Origin: Deltaproteobacteria bacterium
GTDB taxonomy: Bacteria; Desulfobacterota; Deferrisomatia; Deferrisomatales; BM512
Direction of reading: 5' to 3'
DNA length: 64,000 nt
NCBI GenBank assembly: GCA_002869015.1
Contig: PKTT01000065.1
Location: 17,272-81,271 of the forward strand
Below the pieces are notes generated by a model. That model had not been told where the DNA came from and searched no databases. It saw only the letters and a list, made by a program, of their open reading frames with translations. This document shows, piece after piece, positions 10,080 to 19,912 of the stretch. Both the position numbers and the translations under genes were made by a program. The first letter of the stretch is position 1. Each line of letters begins with the position of its first letter.

Positions 10080-11201
10080 ATGGAACTCAATGCGGTTCTC
10101 AAGGCAGCTGTTGACGCAAACGCCTCGGACATTCACCTGAAAGCAGGGCTGCCCCCGATTTTCAGGTCAAACTCAGCCCTTAGACCATATAAGGCTGTTG
10201 GGCGGCTTACTCCCGATGTCCTTGCGTCGCTTGCCGAGGAGCTGATGAACGCCGGACAGCGTGACTCCTTTGAGCGAAACAGGGAGATCGATATGGGTTA
10301 CGGCGTTGCGGGTCTTGGGCGCTTTCGCCTCAATATCTTTCAGCAGCGCGGCTCCATAGGGATGGTTTTCAGGGTCATCCCAACCGAGGTGAAAACCGTG
10401 CGGCAGCTGGCTTTACCGAAAGTCGTCGAGACTTTGGCAGAGGAGCAGCGCGGGCTCATCCTGGTTACCGGGACCACCGGCTCCGGCAAATCAACTACTT
10501 TGGCGGCGATGATAGATCACATCAACGCCAGCCGCACAAGCCACGTGATGACAATTGAGGACCCAATCGAGTTCTTGCACCGCGACAAAAAATCTATAAT
10601 CAATCAGCGCGAGGTGGGCTTTGATACCCATAGCTTCTCCGGTGCATTGAAATCAGCTTTAAGGCAGGACCCCGATGTGATACTCGTCGGTGAGATGCGC
10701 GACTTTGAGACTATAGAGACAGCGTTGGTAGCGGCGGAGACGGGCCATCTGGTTCTCTCTACTCTGCATACGGTGGACGCAGGTGAGACAATCAACCGAA
10801 TCATCTCCGTCTTTCCCCCCTATCAGCAAAAGCAGGTTCGCTTGCAGCTAGCCTCCATAATCAAAGGAATAGTATCACAGCGCCTAGTGAACAGGGCAGA
10901 TGGCAAGGGGCGCGTGCCCGCCGTTGAGGTCATGGTATCCACCTCAAGGATAAGGGAGTGCATCGAATCTCCCGAAAAGACAAAAGAGATAACTACCGCC
11001 ATTTCCGAGGGCTATACGACTTACAAGATGCAAACCTTTGACCAGTCGCTTTTGGGACTATTACAGTCGAAGCTAATAACTTACAAGGAGGCATTGCGCC
11101 AATCCTCCAACCCCGACGACCTTGCGCTAAAGGTCTCCGGTATAAGCTCGACACACGACAGCCGCTGGGAGCCTTTCGAGGGGCAATCGGGCAAAAAATA
11201 A
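10080..11201 (+). CDS. pilT: Type IV pilus retraction ATPase (PilT family)
   Basis: GTTGSGKSTTLAAMIDHIN, HVMTIEDPIEFLH, GEMRDFETIETALVAAETGHLVLSTLHT. Confidence 0.92.
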   Translation: MELNAVLKAAVDANASDIHLKAGLPPIFRSNSALRPYKAVGRLTPDVLASLAEELMNAGQRDSFERNREIDMGYGVAGLGRFRLNIFQQRGSIGMVFRVIPTEVKTVRQLALPKVVETLAEEQRGLILVTGTTGSGKSTTLAAMIDHINASRTSHVMTIEDPIEFLHRDKKSIINQREVGFDTHSFSGALKSALRQDPDVILVGEMRDFETIETALVAAETGHLVLSTLHTVDAGETINRIISVFPPYQQKQVRLQLASIIKGIVSQRLVNRADGKGRVPAVEVMVSTSRIRECIESPEKTKEITTAISEGYTTYKMQTFDQSLLGLLQSKLITYKEALRQSSNPDDLALKVSGISSTHDSRWEPFEGQSGKK

Positions 11202-11240
11202 TTAACGATAATTTCTATAGATAAATCGAGAGGACCACAA

Positions 11241-13889
11241 ATGACCGGAGCAGAAGTCCGGAAGCTCTTTCTGGATTACTTTGAGAAGAAGGGCCACAAG
11301 GTTGTCGCCAGCAGCTCCCTTGTGCCGCAGAACGACCCCACGCTCCTATTTACCAACGCGGGGATGAATCAGTTCAAGAACATCTTCACCGGCGTTGAAA
11401 ATCGCGATTACAAACGCGCCACAACCTGCCAGAAGTGCCTTAGGGTCTCGGGTAAGCATAACGACCTTGAGAACGTCGGCCGCACCGCACGCCATCACAC
11501 CTTTTTTGAGATGTTGGGCAACTTCAGCTTTGGAGATTATTTCAAGCGGGACGCCATCATTTTTGGCTGGGAGTTTCTAACCGAGGTAGTCGGCCTTGAT
11601 AAAGATCGCTTATGGGTAACCATCTTTGATGATGACGACGAGGCGGATACCCTCTGGCGCGAGCTAACACCGGTCCCCCCTGAGCGAATAATACGTTGCG
11701 GCGAGAAAGACAACTTTTGGGCCATGGGCGATACAGGCCCATGTGGGCCTTGCAGCGAGATACACTTTGACCAGGGCCCGGGTATATACCCCTGCCCGGA
11801 CCCGGAAAATTGCGGCCCGGAGTGCGACTGCGACAGATATCTTGAGCTTTGGAACCTTGTCTTTATGCAGTTCGAGAGGGATGCCTCCGGCACTCTTAAC
11901 CCCCTGCCCAAACCCTCAATTGATACCGGGATGGGGCTTGAGCGCATTACCTCCGTGGTGCAAGGCAAGCTCAACAATTACGATACTGACCTCTTTAGCC
12001 CGCTTATTGATTTTACAGCCAATTTGGCTGGTACTAAGTATGGGGCCTCTGAGGACTCCGACGTTAGCCTACGCGTCATAGCCGACCATATACGTTCGGC
12101 TGTATTCCTTATTGGTGACGGCATCCTTCCCTCCAATGAGGGGCGAGGTTACGTGTTGAGGCGAGTTATGCGCCGGGCAATGCGGCACGGGAGACTTCTT
12201 GGCTTCACGGAGCCCTTCTTCCACGAGGTCGCAGGGGTCGTTATCACCTCTATGGAGGAGAGCTACCCTGATTTGGCCGATAAACGTGACTATGTAGCCA
12301 AGGTCATTCTGCATGAGGAGGAGCGCTTTATACGCACCCTCGACCGCGGCCTTCAGCTCCTTGAGTCCGAGGTTGAAAAGGTGGAGGCTGCGGGCAGCGG
12401 CGTCCTCCCCGGCGAGGTTATTTTTCGCCTTTATGACACCTACGGTTTCCCGGTAGATTTAACTGCGGATATCGTTGTCGACAGGGGCATTGTATTAGAT
12501 GAAGCGGGCTTTGAGGCTGAGATGGAGGCGCAGCGGGAGAAGGCGAGGAGCGCCTGGAAGGGCTCAGGGGAGGAGGCCGTTAGCAGCGCTTACAGAGAGC
12601 TCGTAGAGGGGGGCCACCGCGTTACCTTCACAGGTTATGATCTCCTTGAGAATGAAACTGAAGTGAAGGCGCTCATTGTGGACGGATCCATTGTTGATGA
12701 AGCCGCTGAAGGGGCCTTAGTGGAGCTTATCCTCGGCGAGTCGCCTTTCTACGGAGAGAGCGGCGGGCAGATGGGCGATACAGGCGTCGTTACCGGCGAA
12801 GGCTTCAAGGTAAAGGTAACAACCGCTCAAAAGCCTTTGGACGGCCTTATTGTACTCCATGGTGAAGTAACGGAGGGCAAAGCCTCTGTAGGCGCTAAAG
12901 TACATGCGAAGGTGAAAAGCGGCGAGCGCTTTGCCACAGCGCAAAACCACTCCGCTACCCACCTCATGCATGCTGCACTCCAGGAGGTCTTGGGGGACCA
13001 TGTAAAACAGGCTGGCTCCCTTGTTGGACCGGATAGACTCCGCTTTGACTTCTCCCACTTCGCGCCCATGACTAAGGAGGAGATTCGCAAAGTTGAGGAG
13101 TTGGTCAATGTTTGGGCCGCTAAAAATGACCCCATCTCTGTCTCAGAAGAGAATTATGACGCCGCCGTAAAGAAAGGAGTAAAGGCCCTCTTCGGTGAGA
13201 AGTATGGTGACAAGGTCCGCGTGGTTAAGATGGGAGAGGTTTCTGCCGAGCTATGCGGGGGCACCCACGCATCCTCAACTGGAGAAATAGGCCTTTTTAA
13301 GATACTTTCTGAGGCAGGCGTAGCCGCCGGGGTAAGGCGTATTGAGGCAGCTACCGGTGAGCGGGCACTTTCGGCTATGTGGGATACCGAGGATAAGCTG
13401 GATGCTGTCGCTTCGGCGCTCAAATCTTCCCCCGACGAGGCGGCTGAACGCATAAAGAAGATACAAGCCGCAATGAGAGAACAAGAAAAAGAGATAACAT
13501 CGCTACGTGGACAGCTTGCAAGCGGCACTTCAAGGGATATCCTTTCAGAGAAGCGTGAGATTGCAGGTGTGGATGTTCTTGCAGCCCGCGCTCCGGTTTC
13601 AGACGCTAAGGGCATCAGGGAATTCGCCGATACCCTGCGGGACCGCATGAAGAGCGGCATCTTTGCCCTAGGCGCCGAGGCGGATGGTAAGGCGGTGCTG
13701 CTTGTGGGTGTTACCGCCGACTTGACCGCAAAGGTCAAGGCTGGCGAGTTGATCCGCCCCATCGCGGAAGTTGTTGGCGGTCGTGGAGGAGGAAAGCCCG
13801 AGCTGGCTCAGGCTGGTGGAAGTGAACCCGCTAAGCTGGATGAAGCTTTAGCGCTCTTTTATGATGTTGTAGCTAAAGGGCTCGGCTAA
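11241..13889 (+). CDS. alaS: Alanyl-tRNA synthetase
   Basis: MTGAEVRKLFLDYFEKKGHKVVASSSLVPQNDPTLLFTNAGMNQFKN; editing and C-Ala domains present. Confidence 0.98.
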   Translation: MTGAEVRKLFLDYFEKKGHKVVASSSLVPQNDPTLLFTNAGMNQFKNIFTGVENRDYKRATTCQKCLRVSGKHNDLENVGRTARHHTFFEMLGNFSFGDYFKRDAIIFGWEFLTEVVGLDKDRLWVTIFDDDDEADTLWRELTPVPPERIIRCGEKDNFWAMGDTGPCGPCSEIHFDQGPGIYPCPDPENCGPECDCDRYLELWNLVFMQFERDASGTLNPLPKPSIDTGMGLERITSVVQGKLNNYDTDLFSPLIDFTANLAGTKYGASEDSDVSLRVIADHIRSAVFLIGDGILPSNEGRGYVLRRVMRRAMRHGRLLGFTEPFFHEVAGVVITSMEESYPDLADKRDYVAKVILHEEERFIRTLDRGLQLLESEVEKVEAAGSGVLPGEVIFRLYDTYGFPVDLTADIVVDRGIVLDEAGFEAEMEAQREKARSAWKGSGEEAVSSAYRELVEGGHRVTFTGYDLLENETEVKALIVDGSIVDEAAEGALVELILGESPFYGESGGQMGDTGVVTGEGFKVKVTTAQKPLDGLIVLHGEVTEGKASVGAKVHAKVKSGERFATAQNHSATHLMHAALQEVLGDHVKQAGSLVGPDRLRFDFSHFAPMTKEEIRKVEELVNVWAAKNDPISVSEENYDAAVKKGVKALFGEKYGDKVRVVKMGEVSAELCGGTHASSTGEIGLFKILSEAGVAAGVRRIEAATGERALSAMWDTEDKLDAVASALKSSPDEAAERIKKIQAAMREQEKEITSLRGQLASGTSRDILSEKREIAGVDVLAARAPVSDAKGIREFADTLRDRMKSGIFALGAEADGKAVLLVGVTADLTAKVKAGELIRPIAEVVGGRGGGKPELAQAGGSEPAKLDEALALFYDVVAKGLG

Positions 13890-13912
13890 AGGGATGTAAA
13901 TGGGAGCAAATT

Positions 13913-14215
13913 ATGATTGAAGTTTTACGTAAGGCGATGTTGGCTGGTATAGGTGCACTGACGCTTACAGAGGCCAAAGCGCGGTCTATTGTCGACGAGC
14001 TGGTAGAGCATGGAAAACTCTCCAAAGAGGAGGGCGAAGGGCTTGTTGAAGAGCTGTTGGCAAAGGCGGCGGTATCGCGCAAAGAGCTTGAACAGAAAAC
14101 AACCGAGTTTTTGAAAGAGGGCCTTAAAAAGATGGACCTCGTAATGCGCAGCGAATTTGATGAGCTAAAGGCCAGGGTAGCGCTCCTTGAGGAGAAGTTA
14201 ACTAAAGAGAAGTAG
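13913..14215 (+). CDS. Small coiled-coil (phasin-like) protein of unknown function
   Basis: 100 aa, heptad-rich with acidic/basic alternation, downstream of alaS. Confidence 0.55.
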   Translation: MIEVLRKAMLAGIGALTLTEAKARSIVDELVEHGKLSKEEGEGLVEELLAKAAVSRKELEQKTTEFLKEGLKKMDLVMRSEFDELKARVALLEEKLTKEK

Positions 14216-14240
14216 GGTCTTTTTGTGCCCTTTGATTAAA

Positions 14241-14274
14241 GAAGGCGTCATCTTAGGGTGACGCCTTCTTCTTT
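14241..14274 (+). terminator. Intrinsic terminator after the alaS region
   Basis: GAAGGCGTCA-tcttaggg-TGACGCCTTC, a perfect 10-bp stem followed by ttcttt. Confidence 0.75.
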
Positions 14275-14319
14275 GGTGTCAGGTCTTGAAGAGCGCTGTT
14301 GCTGTGGTAGAATAAATCC

Positions 14320-15159
14320 ATGACAAGACCAGTGAGAGTGGAATTTCCCGGCGCGGTTTACTTCATCACAGCCCGTTCAGTTGGTGGTGAGGCGCTTTTT
14401 CGTGGTGATGATGACCGCTCCAGCTTTCTGTATATTATTTCCCATGTTGTCTCTAGGTACAGTTGGAATGTGTGGGGGTACGCCCTTTTAAAAGGCGAAT
14501 ACCTTCTTTTAATCGAAACCCCTGAGGCTAATCTTTCCAAAGGCATGCGCCAGCTTGGGGGGCTCTATACCCAACGCTACAATGAAAAGTATGGGCGTAA
14601 AGGCAAGCTCTTCAGGGGCAGGTATAAATCGCTGCTGGTCGAGCGGGGTGACAAGGTTCTTGAGGTAGTTCGGCACATTGCGCTTGCTCCCGTACGCGCT
14701 AAATTATCTACCGGCCCGGAATTTTATATCTATTCAAGCCACAGGCCGCTGTCGGGGTTGGCCCGGCGTCCCGAATGGCTAGATGCGGATGGCTTGCTTC
14801 AATTTTTCGGTGGTGAAGAACCGGTGAAAAAATACGCCAACTACATCTATTCTGTGGACGCTGCGGCAACTATTTTGTCAGGTGCCAGACGGCAGCTAGC
14901 CCTTGGCGGGGACGAATTGCTTGAAAAAAGTAGTGAGTTGGCGAGGAAAAAGGTATCAGGCCGTGGGGTTAGGCGCCCATCGCTTGCAAAGTTAAAACGA
15001 ATTGTCGGGAAAAAATTCAACTCTAAGGATGAGCGAAATCTAGCGGTTTATGCTGCTTACGATGAAGGCGGCTACACCCTTGAAGAGATTGGCGAGGCCA
15101 TTGGCCTCCACTACGCTACCATTAGCCGCATAATCAAAAAGGTTGAGGAAGCGAGCTAA
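14320..15159 (+). CDS. REP-associated tyrosine transposase (Y1/IS200-like) family protein with C-terminal HTH; apparently catalytically degenerate
   Basis: VEFPGAVYFITARS..ETPEANLSKGMRQLGGLYTQRYNEKYGRKGKLFRGRYKSLLVE..APVRAKL; C-terminal YTLEEIGEAIGLHYATISRIIKK HTH. Confidence 0.8.
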   Translation: MTRPVRVEFPGAVYFITARSVGGEALFRGDDDRSSFLYIISHVVSRYSWNVWGYALLKGEYLLLIETPEANLSKGMRQLGGLYTQRYNEKYGRKGKLFRGRYKSLLVERGDKVLEVVRHIALAPVRAKLSTGPEFYIYSSHRPLSGLARRPEWLDADGLLQFFGGEEPVKKYANYIYSVDAAATILSGARRQLALGGDELLEKSSELARKKVSGRGVRRPSLAKLKRIVGKKFNSKDERNLAVYAAYDEGGYTLEEIGEAIGLHYATISRIIKKVEEAS

Positions 15160-15180
15160 AGACTAAGCTTTATGAGCGTA

Positions 15181-15210
15181 AAAAAGGCCGCACGAATGTG
15201 CGGCCTTTTC
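15181..15210. terminator. Bidirectional terminator hairpin between the RAYT-like gene and rho
   Basis: AAAAGGCCGCAC-gaat-GTGCGGCCTTTT, perfect 12-bp inverted repeat with flanking A and T tracts. Confidence 0.8.
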
Positions 15211-15232
15211 AATTTCTAAGGAGTTGGGCTCA

Positions 15233-16480
15233 TCAATCGCTCATTGACTCAAAAAATTCCGTGTTGGATTCCGTTCCCTTCATCCTGTCCAAGAGGAACT
15301 CCATGGCGTCCTGGGGATTTAGCGCCGAAAGCACCTTCCTGAGTATCCAAATACGGTTCATCTCCATTTCGTTGAGAATGAGATCCTCTCTTCTGGTGCC
15401 GGAACGCTGTATGTCAATGGCTGGGAAGACCCGGCGGTCTGCAAGCTTGCGGTCCAGCACAAGCTCCATGTTGCCCGTTCCCTTAAATTCCTCGAAGATG
15501 ACCTCATCCATTCTGGAGCCGGTGTCAACAAGCGCGGTTGCGATGATTGTAAGGCTCCCTCCCTCCTCAATATTACGCGCCGCGCCGAAAAAGCGCTTTG
15601 GTTTGTGCAGGGCGTTCGAATCAACGCCGCCGGAGAGGATTTTGCCGGAGTGCGGTACGACCGTGTTGTAAGCTCGGGCGAGGCGTGTGATTGAGTCTAA
15701 GAGTATTACAACGTCTTTGCGGTGCTCAACCAGGCGCTTGGCCTTCTCAATGACCATATCCGCCACCTGAACATGCCGCTGTGCCTGCTCATCGAAGGTG
15801 GAGGAGATGACCTCGCCCTTGACTGAGCGCTGCATATCGGTGACCTCTTCGGGTCGCTCATCTATCAGGAGAACTATCTGCTCGATTTCGGGGTGGTTGG
15901 CGGTAATGGAGTTGGAAATTTCTTTAAGTAGGACTGTTTTTCCTGTTCTTGGCGGTGCGACAATCAGTCCGCGTTGCCCCATGCCTACCGGTGAGGTTAT
16001 GTCCATCACTCGCATTGTGTAGATAGAGGGCCCCACCTCTAACTTTATGCGCTGGTCAGGGAATATTGGGGTAAGGTTCTCAAAGAGCATCCTGTTTCTG
16101 GCCTGCTCAGGGGTGTCGCCATTTATAGTGGAAACTTTCAGTAGGGCGAAATATCGTTCAGAATCCTTGGGTGGCCTAATCTGACCATTTACTGTATCGC
16201 CTGTACGAAGCCCAAAGCGCCTTATCTGGCTAGGGGAGACGTAGATATCGTCCGGCCCGGGCAGATAGCTGTAGTCTGGTGAGCGGAGAAAGCCGAAACC
16301 ATCTGGAAGGAGCTCCAGCGTTCCCTCTCCAAATATGTTCCCATTCTGCTCGGAGGTCGCTTTAAGAATGGCAAAGATTAGATCCTGCCTGCGCAGCCGA
16401 GTCGCGCCCTCGATCTCCAGTGATTCCCCAAGCTCGGTGAGCTCGCTGATAGCTTTTTTCTTGAGTTCTTGCAGATGCAT
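15233..16480 (-). CDS. rho: Transcription termination factor Rho
   Basis: [69 protein letters not shown]. Confidence 0.98.
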   Translation of the reverse strand: MHLQELKKKAISELTELGESLEIEGATRLRRQDLIFAILKATSEQNGNIFGEGTLELLPDGFGFLRSPDYSYLPGPDDIYVSPSQIRRFGLRTGDTVNGQIRPPKDSERYFALLKVSTINGDTPEQARNRMLFENLTPIFPDQRIKLEVGPSIYTMRVMDITSPVGMGQRGLIVAPPRTGKTVLLKEISNSITANHPEIEQIVLLIDERPEEVTDMQRSVKGEVISSTFDEQAQRHVQVADMVIEKAKRLVEHRKDVVILLDSITRLARAYNTVVPHSGKILSGGVDSNALHKPKRFFGAARNIEEGGSLTIIATALVDTGSRMDEVIFEEFKGTGNMELVLDRKLADRRVFPAIDIQRSGTRREDLILNEMEMNRIWILRKVLSALNPQDAMEFLLDRMKGTESNTEFFESMSD

Positions 16481-16690
16481 GGATTAGTGCTCCGGGCTTT
16501 TGCGGCCCTCTGTTGTGAAGTTTTTTAACATTAACAATTTAATTGGAAAGAGCTTCTTGGCGGTCGGACGAATCGGTCCTCTTTAGAAGTCTGTTTGAAT
16601 AAATAACGGTAGCTTTTCGCTCTCTATGAGGCCCCTTCAAGGGATACCGTGAAATTGTGCGGGGAGTGTTTTTGGAATAACTGATTTAAA

Positions 16691-16719
16691 CTATTAGACA
16701 TCGAACGTTAATTTGTCAA
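16691..16719 (-). promoter_or_regulatory. Putative sigma70 promoter for rho, implying a leader of about 200 nt
   Basis: Minus strand TTGACA (16719-16714), 17-nt spacer, TAATAG (16696-16691); the -35 overlaps the coaE stop. Confidence 0.5.
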
Positions 16720-17372
16720 GGTTTTTCAGCCTTAGGATATTTATCGTTGTGTCTAATAATGGCATCTACGAAACTTTCAACCTCGGCCTCAAGGTCTTCA
16801 CGTGAGCCGTTATTATCTATCACCCAATCGCTTCTCTTCGCTTTCTCATCGATATCTAGCTGCGCGGCAATTCGAGCCTTGGCCTGAGCTTCGACCATCG
16901 TTGCGCGTGCCATTATTCTTCCAAGCTGAAGGGCAGCGGCGGTATGTACAACAACCACCAAGTCGAATTGTTTCTCCATACCCGTCTCATAGAGTAGCGG
17001 CACATCATAGACCGCGAATCCAACGGTGGAGCTTTCAAGAAGACGGGTAAATTCCGAGCTTGCCTCTGCAGAGACCCGTGGATGAACTATTGCGTTTAGG
17101 TCGGCTAGGGCCTGAGGGTTTTCAAATACTACTTTAGCTAATGACTCTCTGTTGAGAGTGCCGTCCGGGTTGATGACGTTTTTGCCAAAACGATTTCGTA
17201 TTTCATTTAGGGCGGGCTGTCCAGGGGAAACCACACGCTTAGCAAGTTCGTCGGCGTCTATAACGGGCACCCCAAGCCCTCTTAGTATATTTGCGGCCGT
17301 TGACTTCCCTGTTCCAATGGAGCCGGTAAGCCCAATCCGTTTAATTTTATGGTTGGGTAAAGATTTATTCAC
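16716..17372 (-). CDS. coaE: Dephospho-CoA kinase
   Basis: RIGLTGSIGTGKSTAANILRGLGVPVIDADELAKRVV. Start estimated at GTG 17372, preceded by GGAG; the track start is 17384. Confidence 0.93.
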   Translation of the reverse strand: MNKSLPNHKIKRIGLTGSIGTGKSTAANILRGLGVPVIDADELAKRVVSPGQPALNEIRNRFGKNVINPDGTLNRESLAKVVFENPQALADLNAIVHPRVSAEASSEFTRLLESSTVGFAVYDVPLLYETGMEKQFDLVVVVHTAAALQLGRIMARATMVEAQAKARIAAQLDIDEKAKRSDWVIDNNGSREDLEAEVESFVDAIIRHNDKYPKAEKP

Positions 17373-18090
17373 CCCTGACTCCAATGAATGAGCACATCCG
17401 CTCCTTCTCGCCTGAGCGCCGGTGTGAGAAAAATGAGCTATCCTCGCAAAGGGTGCAGAGACCTGTATCCTCGATACTATCCTCCGCTACTCCTCCATTC
17501 AAAAGCTGGCCCTTAACCAGCGATGGGAGGTCCAGGTAGAATTTACCCCCATCGGCTGGTTTTAGATAACTATCATCAACCATCTTCTCAAACTCAGCAC
17601 CGACTTCAAAGCAGCACGGGCCGAGCGCAGGTCCAATAGCACATAGCAAGTTGCCGGTGTTGACTCCAATGGACTGAAAGAGGTCAAGCGCTGAGGGCAC
17701 TATTTCAGCGAGCGTGCTTCTCCAACCGCAATGGAGCGCGGCTAAATGCTTAGTGATAGGGTCAAAGAGCAGCAAGGGCAGACAGTCAGCGGTTTTGATG
17801 CCGTAAAGCACTCCAGCTACGCCCTCTCCGAACCAGCCGTCACCCTCAGGAAGGTGGCGCATCTCAGAGGTGCGGATGATCTCTTTGCCGTGGACCTGCG
17901 TCAAAAGTCTAAGCTCTTGCATGCCCGTTTGTCTGAGGAGTCTGGATGAGGTGTTTTCGTCGAGTATGTTGCCGGCGTTTCTGGTGGTGAAGCCGTGGAT
18001 TAGCCCGATTTGTCCTGACAGGGAGGACGCATGTATAATTGCTCCATCTTCAAAGGAGCGCTTTACGTGTATCTTTTTAAAATGAGACAT
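17365..18090 (-). CDS. pgeF: Multicopper polyphenol oxidase / purine nucleoside phosphorylase (LACC1/YfiH family)
   Basis: IGLIHGFTTRNAGN, TQVHGKEI, KTADCLPLLLFDPITKHLAALHCGWRSTLAEIV, GPALGPCCFEVG. Confidence 0.9.
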   Translation of the reverse strand: MSHFKKIHVKRSFEDGAIIHASSLSGQIGLIHGFTTRNAGNILDENTSSRLLRQTGMQELRLLTQVHGKEIIRTSEMRHLPEGDGWFGEGVAGVLYGIKTADCLPLLLFDPITKHLAALHCGWRSTLAEIVPSALDLFQSIGVNTGNLLCAIGPALGPCCFEVGAEFEKMVDDSYLKPADGGKFYLDLPSLVKGQLLNGGVAEDSIEDTGLCTLCEDSSFFSHRRSGEKERMCSFIGVRGE

Positions 18091-18885
18091 TTAATAGCTT
18101 TCGTCCCTCTCGCGCTTTACCTTTTGTTGTTTTTTGCGCCCACCATTAATGCCGCGCCTAACACCTTGAGGTTGGCGGAACTTTCAGGTGAGCTTCTTCA
18201 TTATGACATAAAGTGGTCTGGAATGTCCGCTGGAGAAGCTACAATGAAGGTTTCCACCGAGGGAAGAAATCTTCGCTTTACCACCACAGCTAAAACCGGC
18301 TCCAAGGTCTCCTGGCTTTACCCGCTCGATATCCGTTACGAGTCTGTCATTAACGGTAAAAATTTTTCCGCCATTTCCTACCTGAAAAAGGGAAAGGAGG
18401 GTTACGGAGACCCCCACGAACGGTTGGTGCTCTTTGACCACGATGAGGGTGTAACTAGATATATAAAGGATGGCAAGCTAAGAAAAACGATTGAGGTGAG
18501 CAGCTTTGCCTACGATCCCATCTCTGTAATTTACGCGATCAGGGTTATGGAGATACCGGAGGTAGGGGGCGTCATACCCATTGAGGTCAGCGATGGTAAG
18601 AAGATGGCTTCCGGGACCGTTACCGTGGCCGGAAGAGAGCGAATAAAGGTGCCGGCAGGTGAGTTTGACGCTGTAAGGGTTACGCCGAGGATGGATGGCG
18701 TTAAAGGGCTTTTTGGGGATGGTTCTTCGATGAGCGTCTGGCTGGCTGAGGATGATGATCGGCGCATCCTCAAGATAGAGACCAGCGTCGCAGTAGGCGC
18801 CTTTGTTGCAGTCCTTGCTAAGGTGATAGATCCCGAAGAGAACCCCCTAGATCTTCAATCAGCGAGCGGAGCCGCGGTGGAATAG
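18067..18885 (+). CDS. DUF3108-like exported protein
   Basis: ELLHYDIKWSGMSAGEATMKV pattern; signal peptide MRHLIAFVPLALYLLLFFAPTINA. GTG at 18067 is preceded by AAAGGAG; an alternative ATG lies at 18082. Confidence 0.7.
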   Translation: MYLFKMRHLIAFVPLALYLLLFFAPTINAAPNTLRLAELSGELLHYDIKWSGMSAGEATMKVSTEGRNLRFTTTAKTGSKVSWLYPLDIRYESVINGKNFSAISYLKKGKEGYGDPHERLVLFDHDEGVTRYIKDGKLRKTIEVSSFAYDPISVIYAIRVMEIPEVGGVIPIEVSDGKKMASGTVTVAGRERIKVPAGEFDAVRVTPRMDGVKGLFGDGSSMSVWLAEDDDRRILKIETSVAVGAFVAVLAKVIDPEENPLDLQSASGAAVE

Positions 18886-19804
18886 GGGCTGTGATATCAA
18901 GAAGCTTACCGGTGGCAGGGTGGGTGAAGGAGACCTGCCATGCGTGGAGCGCCTGAGCATGCTCCCTCAATAGACGCTGTCGGATAACCTTATCCATTAT
19001 CCCTCTTGCCCGGGCAGCGCCACCATAAAGTGGGTCTCCGACAACGGGATGCCCTGCCTCCGCCATGTGAACCCTTATCTGGTGAGTGCGCCCTGTCTCA
19101 ATTTCTACTTTCAGTAGAGTAGCCCCGTTTAGAGAGACAATAGACCGCCAATGAGTCACGGCACGCTTCCCACGCTGGTTAGCCCCTGACATCTTCTTTC
19201 GCTCAGTTGGGTGACGCCCTATGGGGCTATCAATTGTTCCGCTGCCCTCCATCTTGCCCAATACCACCGCAAGATAAACCTTTCTGACTTCACGGTTTTT
19301 AAAGCTCTTCTGTAGTTTCTGATGTGTTGCATCATCCTTGGCAACAAGAATCACTCCGCTTGTATCTTTGTCCAGGCGGTGAACAATGCCAGGGCGGCTC
19401 ACTCCTCCGATCCCGGACAAATCTTTAACATGGTATAAAAGGGCGTTGACGAGGGTGCCGGAGCGATTCCCAGGGGCCGGATGAACTACCAGCCCAGCCG
19501 GCTTAGCTACCGCGAGGAGGTGCTCATCTTCATATAGGATATCCAGCGCCATCTCCTCGGCAGCAGCCTCGGCGGGTTCAGGCGAGGGAATCTTTACACG
19601 TATCTTTGCGCCGGGTTGTAGCTTCTTTGAGGGCCTTGCAGAGTCACCATTGACAGTTACAAGCCCATCTTCAATAAGCTTTTTCAACCTGGAGCGACTC
19701 AGCTCGGGCGCTCGCTGTGACAGAAATGTGTCAAGCCGCTCACCCATAGTGTCGCAGAGAAATTCCAAAATTTTCTCTTCTATCAATCCAGTGCCTTCAC
19801 CCAT
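18818..19804 (-). CDS. rluD: RluA/RluD-family 23S rRNA pseudouridine synthase
   Basis: S4 domain plus GIVHRLDKDTSGVILVAK and ETGRTHQIRVHMAEAGHPVVGDPLYG. Confidence 0.92.
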   Translation of the reverse strand: MGEGTGLIEEKILEFLCDTMGERLDTFLSQRAPELSRSRLKKLIEDGLVTVNGDSARPSKKLQPGAKIRVKIPSPEPAEAAAEEMALDILYEDEHLLAVAKPAGLVVHPAPGNRSGTLVNALLYHVKDLSGIGGVSRPGIVHRLDKDTSGVILVAKDDATHQKLQKSFKNREVRKVYLAVVLGKMEGSGTIDSPIGRHPTERKKMSGANQRGKRAVTHWRSIVSLNGATLLKVEIETGRTHQIRVHMAEAGHPVVGDPLYGGAARARGIMDKVIRQRLLREHAQALHAWQVSFTHPATGKLLDITAPIPPRLRSLIEDLGGSLRDLSP

Positions 19805-19912
19805 GTATGGGTTTGATATGCGGTCTTTTATGGTTAGGATAATTGGAGTAGAGTATCCGACACGGTTATTTTAAGGTCAAGGGGCAGGCCAGCTCCGAGA
19901 GGTATAAGAATT

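Noticed and set aside
14241-15210. The two hairpins flanking the RAYT-like gene as REP elements
   Set aside because: Both have poly-T tracts and lie at gene ends, so intrinsic terminators are the simpler explanation; no repeat copies seen elsewhere in the window.
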